Shown piece after piece: positions 1 to 10,284 of a DNA stretch of 64,000 bases (the stretch's first letter is position 1; every line of letters starts with the position of its first letter). Source of the DNA: Diphasiastrum complanatum (lineage: Eukaryota; Streptophyta; Lycopodiopsida; Lycopodiales; Lycopodiaceae); the NCBI GenBank assembly GCA_029204225.1, contig CM055114.1, forward strand, positions 17,961,849-18,025,848, given 5' to 3'. The notes beneath the pieces were generated by a model. It was not told the DNA's origin. It did not search any database and saw only the letters and a program-made list of their open reading frames with translations. Both the position numbers and the translations under genes were made by a program.

Positions 1-170
1 CTACTCAAAGTGGACTTCTAACTTTCCCACACTTTCAAAAAGTGTTTATTCAAATGAAATTAGACTAATGAACTTTGAAAAGTCAAACTCTAAGTCTAAA
101 ATAAAATTGGCCTCAATTTGTCAAATATAGAAATGTAGCAAATATGATCAAACTAGTTGAATCTTTCAGA
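1..170 (-). repeat. Partial 3' LTR of copia fragment A
   Basis: Read on the minus strand, this follows directly on the RNase H reading frame of the neighbouring copia fragment. It starts TCTGAAAGATTCAACTAG, close to the LTR start of the intact element (TGTGAAAAATTGTCAACTAG), with the purine tract GAAGAGGGAG just before it. As in the intact element, the pol stop codon lies inside the first LTR bases. The window edge cuts the LTR, so its other end is not visible. The start is TC rather than the canonical TG, presumably a point mutation. Confidence 0.6.
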
Positions 171-951
171 CTCCCTCTTCAACTAGTTTTAGCATAGACT
201 TTGATGACACTCCAAGTGAATTCCTATACTTCATGAAGAAGCCCTTTCCCAATGCTTTGGTGAAGATATCAGCTACACATTCCCTTGAGGACACATGTTG
301 AAGCTCCACCTCCTTTGCAATGACTTGCTCCCTCACAAAATGATATTGCACCTCAATATGCTTGCTCCTAGCATGAAAGATAGGATTGGTTGCCAACCTT
401 TGGGTTGATTGATTGTCACAAAAGATGATTGGGCTCTCTAAAAAATCCAGCAAGTGAAGATCCTTGATCATCCTCTTGATCCATACCATCTCCTTTGTGC
501 AATGTGTAAGAGCTTTGTACTCGGCCTCACTAGATGACAATGAGATAGTGGCTTGTTTCTTCGACATCCATGATATAGCTCCATCAGCTATGAAAATACA
601 ATGAGCACTAATGGATTTCCTATCCATTACATCTCCAACATAGTCCAAATCTGAAAATCCAATAAGATTAGATGATGATCCCTCATACAATATGCCAAAA
701 TCTCGAGTTCCAATGATGTACCTCAAAACTCGTTTTTCTAGCCTCCAATGCTCCTCACTAGGATCTTGCATGAATTGACTCAATCTTCCAACACAATAGC
801 TTAGATATGGTCTATTAATCGTTAGATAGATGAGGGAACCAACTAGCTTCCTATAGAGAGTAATGTCCTTGAAGGATCTTTCACTACCTTTTATAGTTAG
901 CTTTACATGAGACTCCATAGCTGTATCATTAGCGTTTGCATCTACCATATG
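166..951 (-). pseudogene. Copia fragment A: reverse transcriptase C-terminus and RNase H
   Basis: A 260-codon open frame encoding the last part of a Ty1/copia polyprotein. Seen: the thumb motif GSLIYLTINRPYLSY, the RNase H strand FSDLDYVGD (first Asp of the usual DSD replaced), SSSEAEYKAL, the FCDNQS motif, and the C-terminal SKHIEVQYHFVREQV and ADIFTKALGK. It closely resembles the same region of the intact element at 37598-41548, so both belong to one family. The 5' part, with gag, protease, integrase and the YVDD core, is absent because the sequence switches at 951/952 to the LTR of another copia element on the opposite strand. The fragment has no stop codon but cannot work alone. Confidence 0.9.
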
Positions 952-1215
952 TGTTAGAAATCAATGATAAACTTCATTGTTACCCTTCTTAGTTATTGTT
1001 CACGATGTACTTTATTAATGACAGCTATTACTAGCTGTAACTAGCCGTAGGCTAGTCTAGTAGTCTACTTCTAGGTTTTCTCTCTCTATCAAAGTTCAAG
1101 ATTTATTTGTACATCTACATTCAGTATGATTCAGTGTGATAGAGTGATAGTGAGCGTTCTTCTTCCGCCTCCTTACTTGGTGAATGCTTCATGTTGCATA
1201 TCTGATTGTTTGACA
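952..1215 (+). repeat. 5' LTR of copia B
   Basis: Starts TGTTAGAAATC and ends TTTGACA, so it has the TG...CA termini of an LTR, and is followed at once by a copia-type primer-binding site. It is 264 bp, short for the group. There is no second copy in the window for comparison. Confidence 0.75.
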
Positions 1216-1230
1216 TGTTATCAGAGCTAC
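1216..1230 (+). other. Primer-binding site of copia B
   Basis: TGTTATCAGAGCTAC directly after the LTR matches the copia consensus TGGTATCAGAGC, complementary to the 3' end of initiator methionine tRNA, with one mismatch. Confidence 0.75.
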
Positions 1231-1750
1231 GATAGTCTTGCGTGCCTGGTCAGTGGATACAACTTGTCACAGACTCCAAAATGAAGTGAGAAAGTCTTTC
1301 ACAGGAGGTGAAAGCTTGGAGAGACAAAAACAGCTGGAAGAAATCCTTCTTGATGTATTTTTCAGGTTTTGGAGCTCACAGTTATTAGTGGGAAACAAAA
1401 ACACAGTCCTGGGGGCCAGGGCAACATCAGACACATTGAAAATTTGTTGAATGAAAAAAGTTTTACAATTTTTTTTTTTAGTCTTTGTGAAAAGAGCCAT
1501 TTGTCAGAGAGTTGTGCCAAGAAATCTCTCATCTGTTTGTTTGGAGTATTTCAAATCACACAAAACAGTGTCTAGTACTGCCATTCAGAGTTTTGAGGCT
1601 TCATACTTTTCACATTACTGAACTCTATTTGTTTGAACGGTCACTCTTCAAGCTCTTTGCAAAGAGGGAGCGTCGTAGCTGCCGCGCCGAAGTGGAAAAC
1701 CTAGAATACTAAAAGTTCTTATATTCTCTCTATTTCTCATATCCATACCA

Positions 1751-1990
1751 ATATCGGATCCAAGCGCACTAGCTGAAGAGAAACTCGAGCAATCGTACAT
1801 CCGCGCTCCAGTCCGATATCGCATGTTCGTACAAATATCGGATTCAAGCGCACGAGCTAAAGAGAATCCCGAGCAGTTGTACATCTGCGCTCCAGTCCGA
1901 TATCGCATGTCCAATATCGGATCACGTGTGCAAGTTAAAGAGAATCCTGAGTAGTAGTCTATCCGTGCTCCATTCCGATATCAGGTGTAC
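1751..1990 (+). repeat. Three-copy tandem repeat in the copia B leader
   Basis: Three diverged tandem copies: 1751-1834, 1835-1913 and 1914-1990 (84, 79 and 77 bp). Each starts ATATCGGA and carries the reverse complement TCCGATAT close to its far end, so each unit can fold on itself. The core AGCGCAC..AGCT.AAGAGAA is shared by the first two and degraded in the third. The array lies in the untranslated leader between primer site and gag. A function in packaging, translation or transcription is possible but not shown. Confidence 0.8.
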
Positions 1991-2054
1991 AACCAAAAAA
2001 ATATACAGTTTTGTAGTGTGGTAAATTTCTTGATCCGGACTCATCTATCCAGTA

Positions 2055-3607
2055 ATGGCAACTCTAAGTGAGAGTGTCCTTAATGAAGCAAACTGAAAGG
2101 AGCCGACAACTATGCAGTTTGGAAATTCAAACTGAAAAATATTTTCATGGAAAAGGAGCTATGGAAGATCGTGACAGGTGAAGAGACAAGGCCAGTGATT
2201 GAAAAAGATTAGAGGACATTTGACAGGAGAAAACAGAAAGCACAAAATGTCATTAACTTGTTAGTCAGAGATGCAATTATTCCCTACATTTCGGATTCAA
2301 AAGGACCAAAAGAAGCATGGGATATGTTGAAGGCATTGTTTGAGACCACAAACAAATCACGAGTGCTATTCTTGAAGACGAAGCTGCACACATTGTAGAT
2401 GGATGATGGTGCAACTATTGCTAATCACCTACTGAAGATCAAAGAGATTCGTGACAAATTAGCAGCAGTTGGAGAGCAAGTTCAAGATCGTGAGATCGTG
2501 CAATTGACATTGAATAGTTTGAGTGAGTCACATTAGATGTTTGTAACAAGTATAGCTACATGGGAAAATCTTCCAACCTATGAAGAGTTAGGTGGATTGC
2601 TTTTGTAGGAAGAACAACGTGAAGAGAACTTGAGTCATCACAACAGGGGATTTGATCAAGCTTTTGCAGTCAAAGGACGTGGTGGCAGATTTGGTCGTGG
2701 AAGACACCAATCAAGAGGTGGAAACTCAAATCGTGGATCGTTCCAACAATTTCAAGAACAATCCAATGATGGCCCGAATCGAGGCAATTGGAATCAAGGC
2801 CGAGGTCAAGGACGCGGCTATTCTAGGCAAAATAAACTTGGAAATTGTAGGTATTGCAACAAACCTGGCCACTGGGAGCGTGAATGCTTCAAGAAATAGA
2901 AGGAGATAGAACAAAGAAAAGGCAAATGGCAAGCGGACAATTATGCTGATCAACATCAATTTAATGACTATTATTATGAACACAACGCTGATCAACATCA
3001 ATATGATGAAGATCAATATGAAGATGATACAGGTGAGTGTTCAAACTTGTTCATTACAACATTAATGACAAGTGATGAAGTCAAGGATACCTGGTACATT
3101 GATAGTGGTGCGTCCAAACACATGACTTCAAGGAAAGAGTGGTTTTCAGAACTCAAGGAAATTCACAATGGTGATGAAGTCGGACAAGCCGATGGCCGAT
3201 TGCTATATGTTAAAGGAGTTGGAGTGGTACCAGTGAAGTTAGCCAGTGGGAAGATAAAGCATATAAGCAATGTGCAATATGTACCTGGCTTAGCTAACAA
3301 TCTACTATCTGTTGGGATGATGGCTGATCAACAACTCAAGGTTGAGTTTGACAGCGACAAATGTCTCGTCAAGGACATCAAGAATCACTACAAAGTGATT
3401 GCTATAGGAGCTAGAGTCAAAGGGAATCGACTCTACAAATTGAATGCGAGATCTTTTACTCGAACTATGGTAAGCACTGTTGATAGTTGGAGTGACCTTT
3501 GGCATCAAAGATTTGGTCATATTAGTGCTCAAAGCTTGCAAATCCTTAAAAGAGGTAATCTAGTTGTTGGATTGCCTGATATCTCTTTTGAAGGAAAAAA
3601 TTTGTGA
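2055..3607 (+). pseudogene. Copia B gag and protease, five in-frame TAG stops
   Basis: The first ATG (2055) is followed by a frameshift near 2090. From there one frame runs through gag, the knuckle CRYCNKPGHWEREC (about 2848-2890), an Asp/Gln/Tyr-rich linker, and the aspartic protease motif WYIDSGASKHM (about 3092). The C-terminal part has the pre-integrase start LWHQRFGH (about 3499). Five stops interrupt this frame, at 2210, 2396, 2534, 2606 and 2897. All are TAG, and most sit where glutamine would fit. The frame is lost at 3605 by a one-base shift in an A-run, after which the integrase continues in the next frame. The result is a decayed capsid and protease gene that cannot make full-length protein. 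Confidence 0.9.
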
Positions 3608-4694
3608 GGGTTGTATTTTGGAAAAACAGCATAGAGAGATATTTTCCAAAGGTGGAGCAAGAAGAGCCAATGACATTCTTGATCTTGTTCATAGTGATCT
3701 ATGTGGACCAATACAAACTAGATCCATTAGTGGCTGTTACTATTTCATCACATTCATTGATGACTACAGTAGACAAATCTGGATTTATTTCATAAGAAAG
3801 AAATCTGATGCTTTCGCCAAGACTCTCACATCAGATGGTGGCAGTGAGTATTTTTCAATAGAGTTTATAGATTTTTGCAAGGATCAGGGGATTAAGAGGC
3901 AAACTGCTGCACCCTATTCACCACAACAGAATGGAGTTGCAGAACGAAAAAACAAATCCATTGTGGAGATGGCTAGGGCAATGCTGAAGAGCAAGGGTTT
4001 GCCAACTACTTTTTGGGCATAAGCATGCAACACAAATACTCATATCTTAAATCGGTGTCCTACGAAGTTCGTGGAGGGTAAGACACCTTACGAAGCTTTT
4101 ACTGAAAAGAAACCTAATGTTTCTCATTTACAAGTATTTGGTTGTGAAGCTTACGCTCATGTGCCTAATGAAAAATGAAAGAAACTGGATGCAAAAGCTA
4201 TTAAGTGTATTTTCCTTGGATATGATGAAAAATCCAAGGCATACAAGATGTATGACACAGATGCACAAAAGATCATGATTTCCAGAGATGCTACTTTTGA
4301 TGAGATGGGGTCAAAACGACCAAATAAAATTGTCAATTGATTTCTTTGATGATAAAGACAAAGTACAAGTAAAGAAAGAAGTTGATGTTGATATGGAAGA
4401 GCCAATGGAAAAAGATAGGGTTAATAATGAGACTCCTAGGAGAGTGCCTAAGTGGTTTTTGTTAGTAACAGGTAATGATACTAAGGGATATACTCCCGAA
4501 TCAAGTGAGCAGGGAGAGCTTAGGAGATCAAGCAGAAATCGAAAACCTTCAGCTCGACTAGAGATGAATCTAGCCATGTTAACGGCTCAAGAACCTAAAA
4601 CTTTCAACGAAGCAATAGAACACAAGGAGTGGCGTGCAACTATGGAAACATAAATGGAGGCTATATCGAAGAACAAAACGTGGGACTTGGTTGA
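3570..4694 (+). pseudogene. Copia B integrase and start of reverse transcriptase
   Basis: Starts in the zinc-binding region (CEGCILEKQHRE), then the core DLVHSDLCGP, FITFIDDYSRQIW, TSDGGSEYFS and PQQNGVAERKNKS. The three acidic catalytic residues of a DDE integrase are therefore still recognisable. About 35 residues are missing between the KKSDAF and TSDGG motifs, an internal deletion. Stops follow at 4020 (TAA), in the NEK*KKLD stretch near 4176 (TGA, consistent with CGA) and near 4651 (TAA), with another frameshift before 4288. The linker to the reverse transcriptase (SSRNRKPSARLE) is present, and the gene ends abruptly after TWDLVEL. Confidence 0.85.
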
Positions 4695-5225
4695 GCTACT
4701 CATTAGAGGAGTTCTCAATATCAAAAAGACCCTTTAAGGAATGCCATGTAGAATATACAAAAATATCAAAATAAATAAAACAATATTGTTTATTTGCTTG
4801 CCCACACCACTCCCAAGGCATCCCCAACTCCCAATGATCTAACCACAGTGTCTATAGTCACAGTTAAGAACTGTTAACAGTTCACAGTATAACTTGACTA
4901 AATTCAAAAATATTCCCTCCATTGGTTACGAAAAGGGCAATATTTTCACTGGATCTAGAATATGACCGCCATCCCCAAATTCGAATCAGGAAAAATTGCA
5001 AAATGTTTACATATGCATTCCTTCCACGAGAATGGAAATATGAGCGCCAACTACCTATTGGAATAAAAAAATGAGCGGCATTTTCAAATTTGAATCAAGC
5101 ATACAAGCATGGAGATTGGATTGATCATACATAGTATATAATATAATCAAAGATGAGTATTTTGTTTTGCTTCATAGAATCTGGTCATAGTACTTTGATG
5201 CAACTGATTACTCTATTATTTTTTT
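4695..5225. other. No feature seen
   Basis: AT-rich sequence between the truncated copia B and the next gene relic. No coding similarity, tRNA-like sequence or clear repeat was found. A short palindromic stretch, GTTAAGAACTGTTAACAG (near 4863), is the only local structure noted. Confidence 0.4.
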
Positions 5226-6214
5226 GATGATGACATTATATCATCTACATGTGGATATCCCTGTTGATTTGGCACCTTTGTAGAGAAGAGGAGGCAAAGG
5301 AGTTCAAATATTTGCTGAAGATCGTTCTCGTTACAGGGCAGAAGAAAAGAAAAACGTGGATTTGTGGACAGATGGAACATTATATCCACAAGATCCAAGC
5401 ACTTTGACACATCCCACATTCTCTTCAATAACTCATTTAGTTACATGGATATTCAATGGGCATAGTGGACTACTAGGATATTGTGAAAGATTGCAAAACC
5501 ATGGAAAACAACTTTATATGAATAAAGTTCACTTTTTAGAAGGTGAGTTAATTCGGATATCCTCTTATTGTCAGAATAGAGATTGTCATCTCCAAAAGAC
5601 GTTAGAAGAAAATGAACAACTTAAAAAAAATAATGAATCATTACTGAAGATAGCAATCAATATCAAATCAGAACTAGAGCAAATGCAATCAGTCTTACAG
5701 TCTATTTGTATTGAAAACTTACAATTACTGAAGGATGTGGATTTGGTAAAGAAGAAGGCTGAAAGTAAGAAGCAAAAGCGACAAAGTTGCAAGGATATTC
5801 AAACGCTTTCAAAAGGAGGTTATCAAAATAGAAGGATCCGTGCATTTAAGTAAGCATATTCTAAATTTTGTAAGTTTTTCAATGACATTTGGATTTAATT
5901 TCAGCTATGGTGATATTCTGTTAACTATCTATTTTTTTTGCAGATCTGCATTAGTAGCTCCTCGGAATATTAAAGACAATGCTTCACTAGGAATGTCATT
6001 GGGCACATTATTGACTTGCAAATCCACTGAGCGTATCATGATGAACAATAGGATTTCAAATGTAAAGTGTAAAATAGCAGAGTCTTTGATGGTGGACATT
6101 CAAAATATTTTAGATAAGACTATAGTTCAGGGTGCTTGTGATTTTGCAGGTATTAGTAGGGAAGCATATGCAACAATATTTAAACTAATTAGAGAAGCTT
6201 TTAAGCGGCGATAA
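5226..6214 (+). pseudogene. Relic of an unrecognised intron-containing gene (family copy 1)
   Basis: The start (LYHLHVDIP) and the block VDLWTDGTLYPQDPS ... SGLLGYCE match, position for position, the minus-strand relic at 59095-60129 (LYHLHVDLP; LDLWSSSTLYPIYP; SGLLGYCE). A frameshift lies between the first block and 5356. After the shared part the sequence turns to a Lys/Glu/Gln-rich coiled-coil stretch (about 5570-5780), then an intron (5850-5943), then a second exon with KCKIAESLMVD and GISREAYATIFKLIREA, ending at TAA 6212. The sequence changes to copia integrase right after this stop. I do not recognise the family. Two scattered broken copies suggest a multicopy, perhaps transposon-borne, gene rather than a single-copy host gene. 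No catalytic motif was identified. Confidence 0.6.
5850..5943 (+). other. Probable GT-AG intron, 94 nt
   Basis: Donor AA|GTAAGC at 5850 and acceptor TTTTTTTGCAG| ending at 5943, preceded by a T-rich tract. Removing the 94 nt joins two open frames (5356 and 5840 series) without a stop, through a codon split after its second base. This fits a small plant spliceosomal intron. Confidence 0.7.
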
Positions 6215-8823
6215 AGTTGAGTTACCTGTTTGTCAAGACTGTCTAGTTGGTAAACAAACTAGGAAACCATTTAAATCAAGCCATCAACATATTGCTAGAG
6301 GATTGCTAGATGTTGTACATTCAGATATTTGTGGCCCGATGAAAAATCCTACGCTGAAGGATGCCAAGTATTATATAACTTTTATTGATGAATTTTTTAG
6401 AAGGACTATAATGTATTTTATAAAGAAAAAATCAGAAGCCTTCAACTGCTTCAAAATCATCAAGGAGCGTGTAGAAAAGGAGACTAGACGGACGATCAAA
6501 GCTCTAAGATCAGACAATGGTGGAGAATATATCTCTATCAAGTTTAAGGAGTACTGCCAAAGCCAAGACATTGAGCAGCAATTCATCACTCCTTACAGTC
6601 CTCAGTCTAATGGCTTAGCCGAGAGAAAGAACCGTACCCTGGTTGAATCTGCCAAAGGTAGGCTGGCGCATGCATCGTTGCCCAAGAAATTCTGGGTTGA
6701 AGTTGTCTCCACTGCAGCTTACATCCAGAACAAATGTTTGACCAAGGCCCAGCTCAGGCAAGACACCCCACGAGGTGTGGACAGGCTCTAAGCCTTATGT
6801 GAAGAACCTAAGAGTGTTTGGGTGCATTGCCTACGCACAGATCCCAAAAGACACGAGGAAGAAATTGGACTTCCAAGGTCTCAAGACCATCCTGATCAAA
6901 TATACTTCATCTGATAATACTTACAAGCTGTATGATCTTGATACCCAACAAATCTTGTATAGTCGGGATACAGTCTTCATTGAGGATCAATTCGTCGACC
7001 TCAAAGGCAAGGATATTGCTCCAGGAGAACCTTCATCACCTGCCATTGACACGACAGTCTGGCTCAGACATGTCTATTGTTGACCCACTTCAAGACAGCA
7101 AATCAGACGAAGATGTTGCTGCTACCCAACAACAAGTCCCATGAGCGGTTCATCAGTCGAATCCTCCCAGAAGATCAAGCCGAGTGCGCACATAGCCCAC
7201 AAGGTATATCCTGAGTCTGTCTGTCTCTTGATACAGGAACCGACGACAGGAGAAGAGGCACTCAGCCAACCAGACTCTGATCTCTGGAGAGAAGCTATGG
7301 ACATAGAGTATTCCTCTCTGATCAAGAATCAGACGTGGTCATTAGTCACAAGCTCCTATTGGCTGCAATATCATTGATTGCAAATGATCTTTAAGATCAA
7401 ATACAATGCCAACAGAGCAATTGATCGAAGGAAGGCAAGACTGGTAGCACGAGGATTCACTAGATTACCAACGTCAACTACATCAAGACTTTCAGTCCAG
7501 TAGTCAAACATTCGTCAATCTGAATACTCATGTCTTATGCTGCAGCTGTCGACCTCGAAGTGCATCAACTTGATGTATAAACAACCTATTTGAATGGAGT
7601 TATACAAGAAGATATTTACATGATCTAGCCAGAAGGATACATTCTAAAAGGTATGAAAAATCATGTCTGTAAACTCCACAAAGCACTGTACAGCTTGAAA
7701 CAGTCTGCCAGAGCTTGGTTTCAAAGGATCAACACATTCCTCATTGAACAAGGATTCAAACCAAGCACTGTTGATTGCAACCTCTATTCCAAGTCAGTGC
7801 AACAATCCTTCATGATCATCACCTTATACATGGATGATACGTTGCTCTTCAGCAACAATACCAATTTGGTCAAGGATGCTAAGCAGATGCTGTTTTCAGA
7901 GTTCGACATGATTGATCTGGATGAAGCTCACTTCTGTCTGGGAATTCAGATCCATAGAGACAGAACAAGACGATTGATTTATATCACTCAACAAAGTATC
8001 TTCATAATGTTCTTAACAGATACAATCTAATGAATTGTAAATTAGCTCACTCACTGATAAATCCAAGCCTGCATTTGTCAAAGGACCAATGTCCCAGACC
8101 AAGCAGGAAGAGGAGCAGATGAGAGAGTATCCTTATCGATCGATACTTGGATCTCTAATGTACGCAACAGTCTGTACAAGACCAGATATCTCTTTTGCAA
8201 TAAGTTCACTCAGCCAATATATGGCTAATCCTGGCATTACCCATTGGAAGGCTCTCATACAAGTCATGAGATATATTCGAGCTACCATGGACCAATGCAT
8301 CTGCTATGGAGATGTCAGCAACGACAATCTTCATCAACTCAATGGATATTCTGATGCAAGCTGGGGAGGAGATGTAGACAATCGTAAGTCCACATATGGA
8401 TTTACATTCTTCTTCAACGACGGTCCTATTTCATGGAACAGTCGTAAGCAAACCTCTGTCGCACTTTCTTCTACAGAAGCAGAATACATTGCTGCTTTTC
8501 AATCTATTAAGGAAGCATTTTGGTTGAAAAATTTACTATCAGACGTTAATCTGCATCAATACAACCCTACAATTTTATTTTGTGATAATCAAAGTGCTAT
8601 TGCCTTATCGGCCAATCCTAGATTTCAGTCTAGGAGTAAGCACATTGAAATCAGATACCACTACATCAGGGGCAAGGTTCTCAACAAGGAGATAAGCCTA
8701 ACATACTGCAGAACGCAGGACATCGTTGCAGACATATTCACGAAAGCACTCAGTGTTAATGCACACAACAAATTTTGTGCATTGCTTAGTCTGAAGATCA
8801 AGGCATTCACGGATCCAGATTAA
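6215..8823 (+). pseudogene. Copia G pol: integrase, reverse transcriptase, RNase H
   Basis: Integrase motifs HSDICGP, LRSDNGGEYIS and PQSNGLAERKNRT are intact (6318-6640). A frameshift near 6778 moves the next part (VWTGSKPYVKNLRVFGC) to another frame. The reverse transcriptase is in pieces between 7141 and 8030: WREAMDIEYSSL, a stop-laden middle part, LKQSARAWFQR, and the catalytic LYMDDTLLFSN. A further frameshift separates it from the last open stretch, 8089-8823, which holds YRSILGSLMYATVCTRPD, SDASWGGD, STEAEYIAA, FCDNQSA and DIFTKALS and ends at TAA 8821. Individual domains are readable, but the gene is broken in at least four places. Confidence 0.88.
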
Positions 8824-8830
8824 GGGGGCG
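8820..8830 (+). other. Polypurine tract of copia G
   Basis: TTAAGGGGGCG lies immediately 5' of the LTR start and right after the pol stop codon, the expected place for the plus-strand primer. Confidence 0.7.
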
Positions 8831-9737
8831 TGTTAGATTTATTTCCTCTACTCTCCTAAATCCCATTTTCAATCTGCCTCCATTCATGCTATATTTTTAC
8901 TCACATTGTCACGTAGTCTGCATATTTACATGTGAACTTCCACAGACAAAGAAAAGACGAACAAAACACGACACTGTGTTTTTACACGTGTTTTTTTTGT
9001 GACAGGCGAAAAAGGCGACACTGCCTTATAAAATTCCGAAGGTGCCCTAGGAAGCAAAGGCACCCTATAAATCAAATCCTAAGGCATTTCGTTAGAGTAA
9101 TGCATTTTTCGCATCTTCACCAATGTTCACTTCAGCAAAGGCTGACGTTGCACCCTTTTCATGCTCTCCCCATGCAACTGTGCTAACAGACTTGACAACA
9201 ACTACAGCCACCCACGATCTCCTACAGACAGCACATCCACTCTGTAGTTTCTTCATCTGCACACCTGTAACATTATGTATACATACTGAATACCATTTGC
9301 GTATTTAGATTGATCGTTCATTAACAGATTGAAGATCAAGTGTGTGTAGATTTAGCATTAGAAGCTTATCAAAGATAGACAAAGTAGATGCCTTGTGCAT
9401 TGATTTTTTATTGTCAGTAATAGGTTTCATTCCTTTACAGATTGAATTAGCTTTGTAGGGCATGTGGTTTCGTCCGCTATTGTCTTGTGCTCTACTGCAT
9501 TATTGACATGTATATTTGATATAATTAATCTGATAATAACTCTTTTGTTCTGCGTTTAGATCTGTGTCAATATTGCTATGCTTATTCTTCATTCTGTCTG
9601 ACTTTCCAGTTGCTCAATTTGGTAATCAATCTCTCTCTCTTCGCAGATCATTCATGACAAATAATTTGTCTAGCTGTTTGCAACACAATTAATGTTTGGC
9701 TACATAATCAGAACGGCCGTGATTTCTATCACTAACA
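8831..9737 (+). repeat. 3' LTR of copia G
   Basis: Begins TGTTAG right after the polypurine tract; the next matching inverted end, CTAACA, is at 9732-9737, giving a 907-bp LTR. A TATA-like CCTATAAATC lies at about 9062. The right boundary rests only on the inverted termini, since the 5' LTR is absent. Confidence 0.65.
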
Positions 9738-10264
9738 CTCTGTTTGTCTCTAATAGGCGTAGTCATGCTTAGGAAAAGAGTCATATAGCTCATTTCGTTG
9801 CGCACGAACACTTTCCGTTCGAGTTAGTTTCTCGTTCGTATTTCGTTTCTATTCGTGTTCGTTTTCATTTTTTGAGCTATTTTTATTTATCACACGTGAC
9901 ATACCCTCTTTCTCCAACAATAAATAGCTGAGCTCGTGCTAAATTTGGAGGCTATTGTTCATTTTGTTATTTTGAGTTTTAAGAGATCTTTGAGCTTCTC
10001 TTGGAGAGCTTTCTTGATGAAGAAAGTGGTTCATGTGTCTAAAATCACATGAGAGCTATGATCATGCTCTAGAATCAGGCCCTATCCTTTGAATGATCAA
10101 TAATCATGAATAATGATACCTTACTTTGCCTATTTTGGTGAAGCTTTGCTACTTTTGTCTAGTTTCTTGATTTCTTGGGTATTTTCTTGATTTCTTGCAT
10201 TTCCATTGTAATTTGATGTTAATGAATGGATTAGATGTTTTAATGCTAAGGTTGGCACATGACA
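9738..10264 (+). repeat. Probable copia 5' LTR, left end uncertain
   Basis: This stretch has a TATA-like AATAAATAGC (about 9920) and ends CATGACA. After four bases follows a perfect copia primer-binding site. That makes an LTR likely, but the left end is not marked by a matching inverted terminus and may lie anywhere after 9737. Confidence 0.4.
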
Positions 10265-10268
10265 ATTT

Positions 10269-10284
10269 TGGTATCAGAGCATTG
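10269..10284 (+). other. Copia primer-binding site
   Basis: TGGTATCAGAGCATTG is a perfect match to the initiator-methionine tRNA primer site used by copia elements, placed four bases after an ACA terminus. Confidence 0.75.

Larger units (their letters stand above)
952..4694 (+). mobile_element. Ty1/copia element B, 3'-truncated
   Basis: Plus-strand copia element. In order: 5' LTR (952-1215), primer-binding site, long leader with a three-copy repeat, gag with a CCHC knuckle, protease and integrase. The sequence breaks off just as the reverse transcriptase begins (TWDLVEL, about 4690). No matching 3' LTR was found. The coding region has several frameshifts and at least eight stops, so it is dead. 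It begins exactly where fragment A ends, which fits insertion of B into A followed by loss of the distal half. Confidence 0.85.
6215..9737 (+). mobile_element. Ty1/copia element G, 5'-truncated with 3' LTR
   Basis: Copia sequence starting in the zinc-binding part of integrase (VCQDCLVGKQ) and running to the end of RNase H, then a polypurine tract and a 3' LTR. The 5' LTR, gag and protease are missing, cut at the junction with the gene relic upstream. It is a different family from the element at 37 kb: the LTR and RNase H differ and the integrase motif is VVHSDICGP. Confidence 0.85.
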
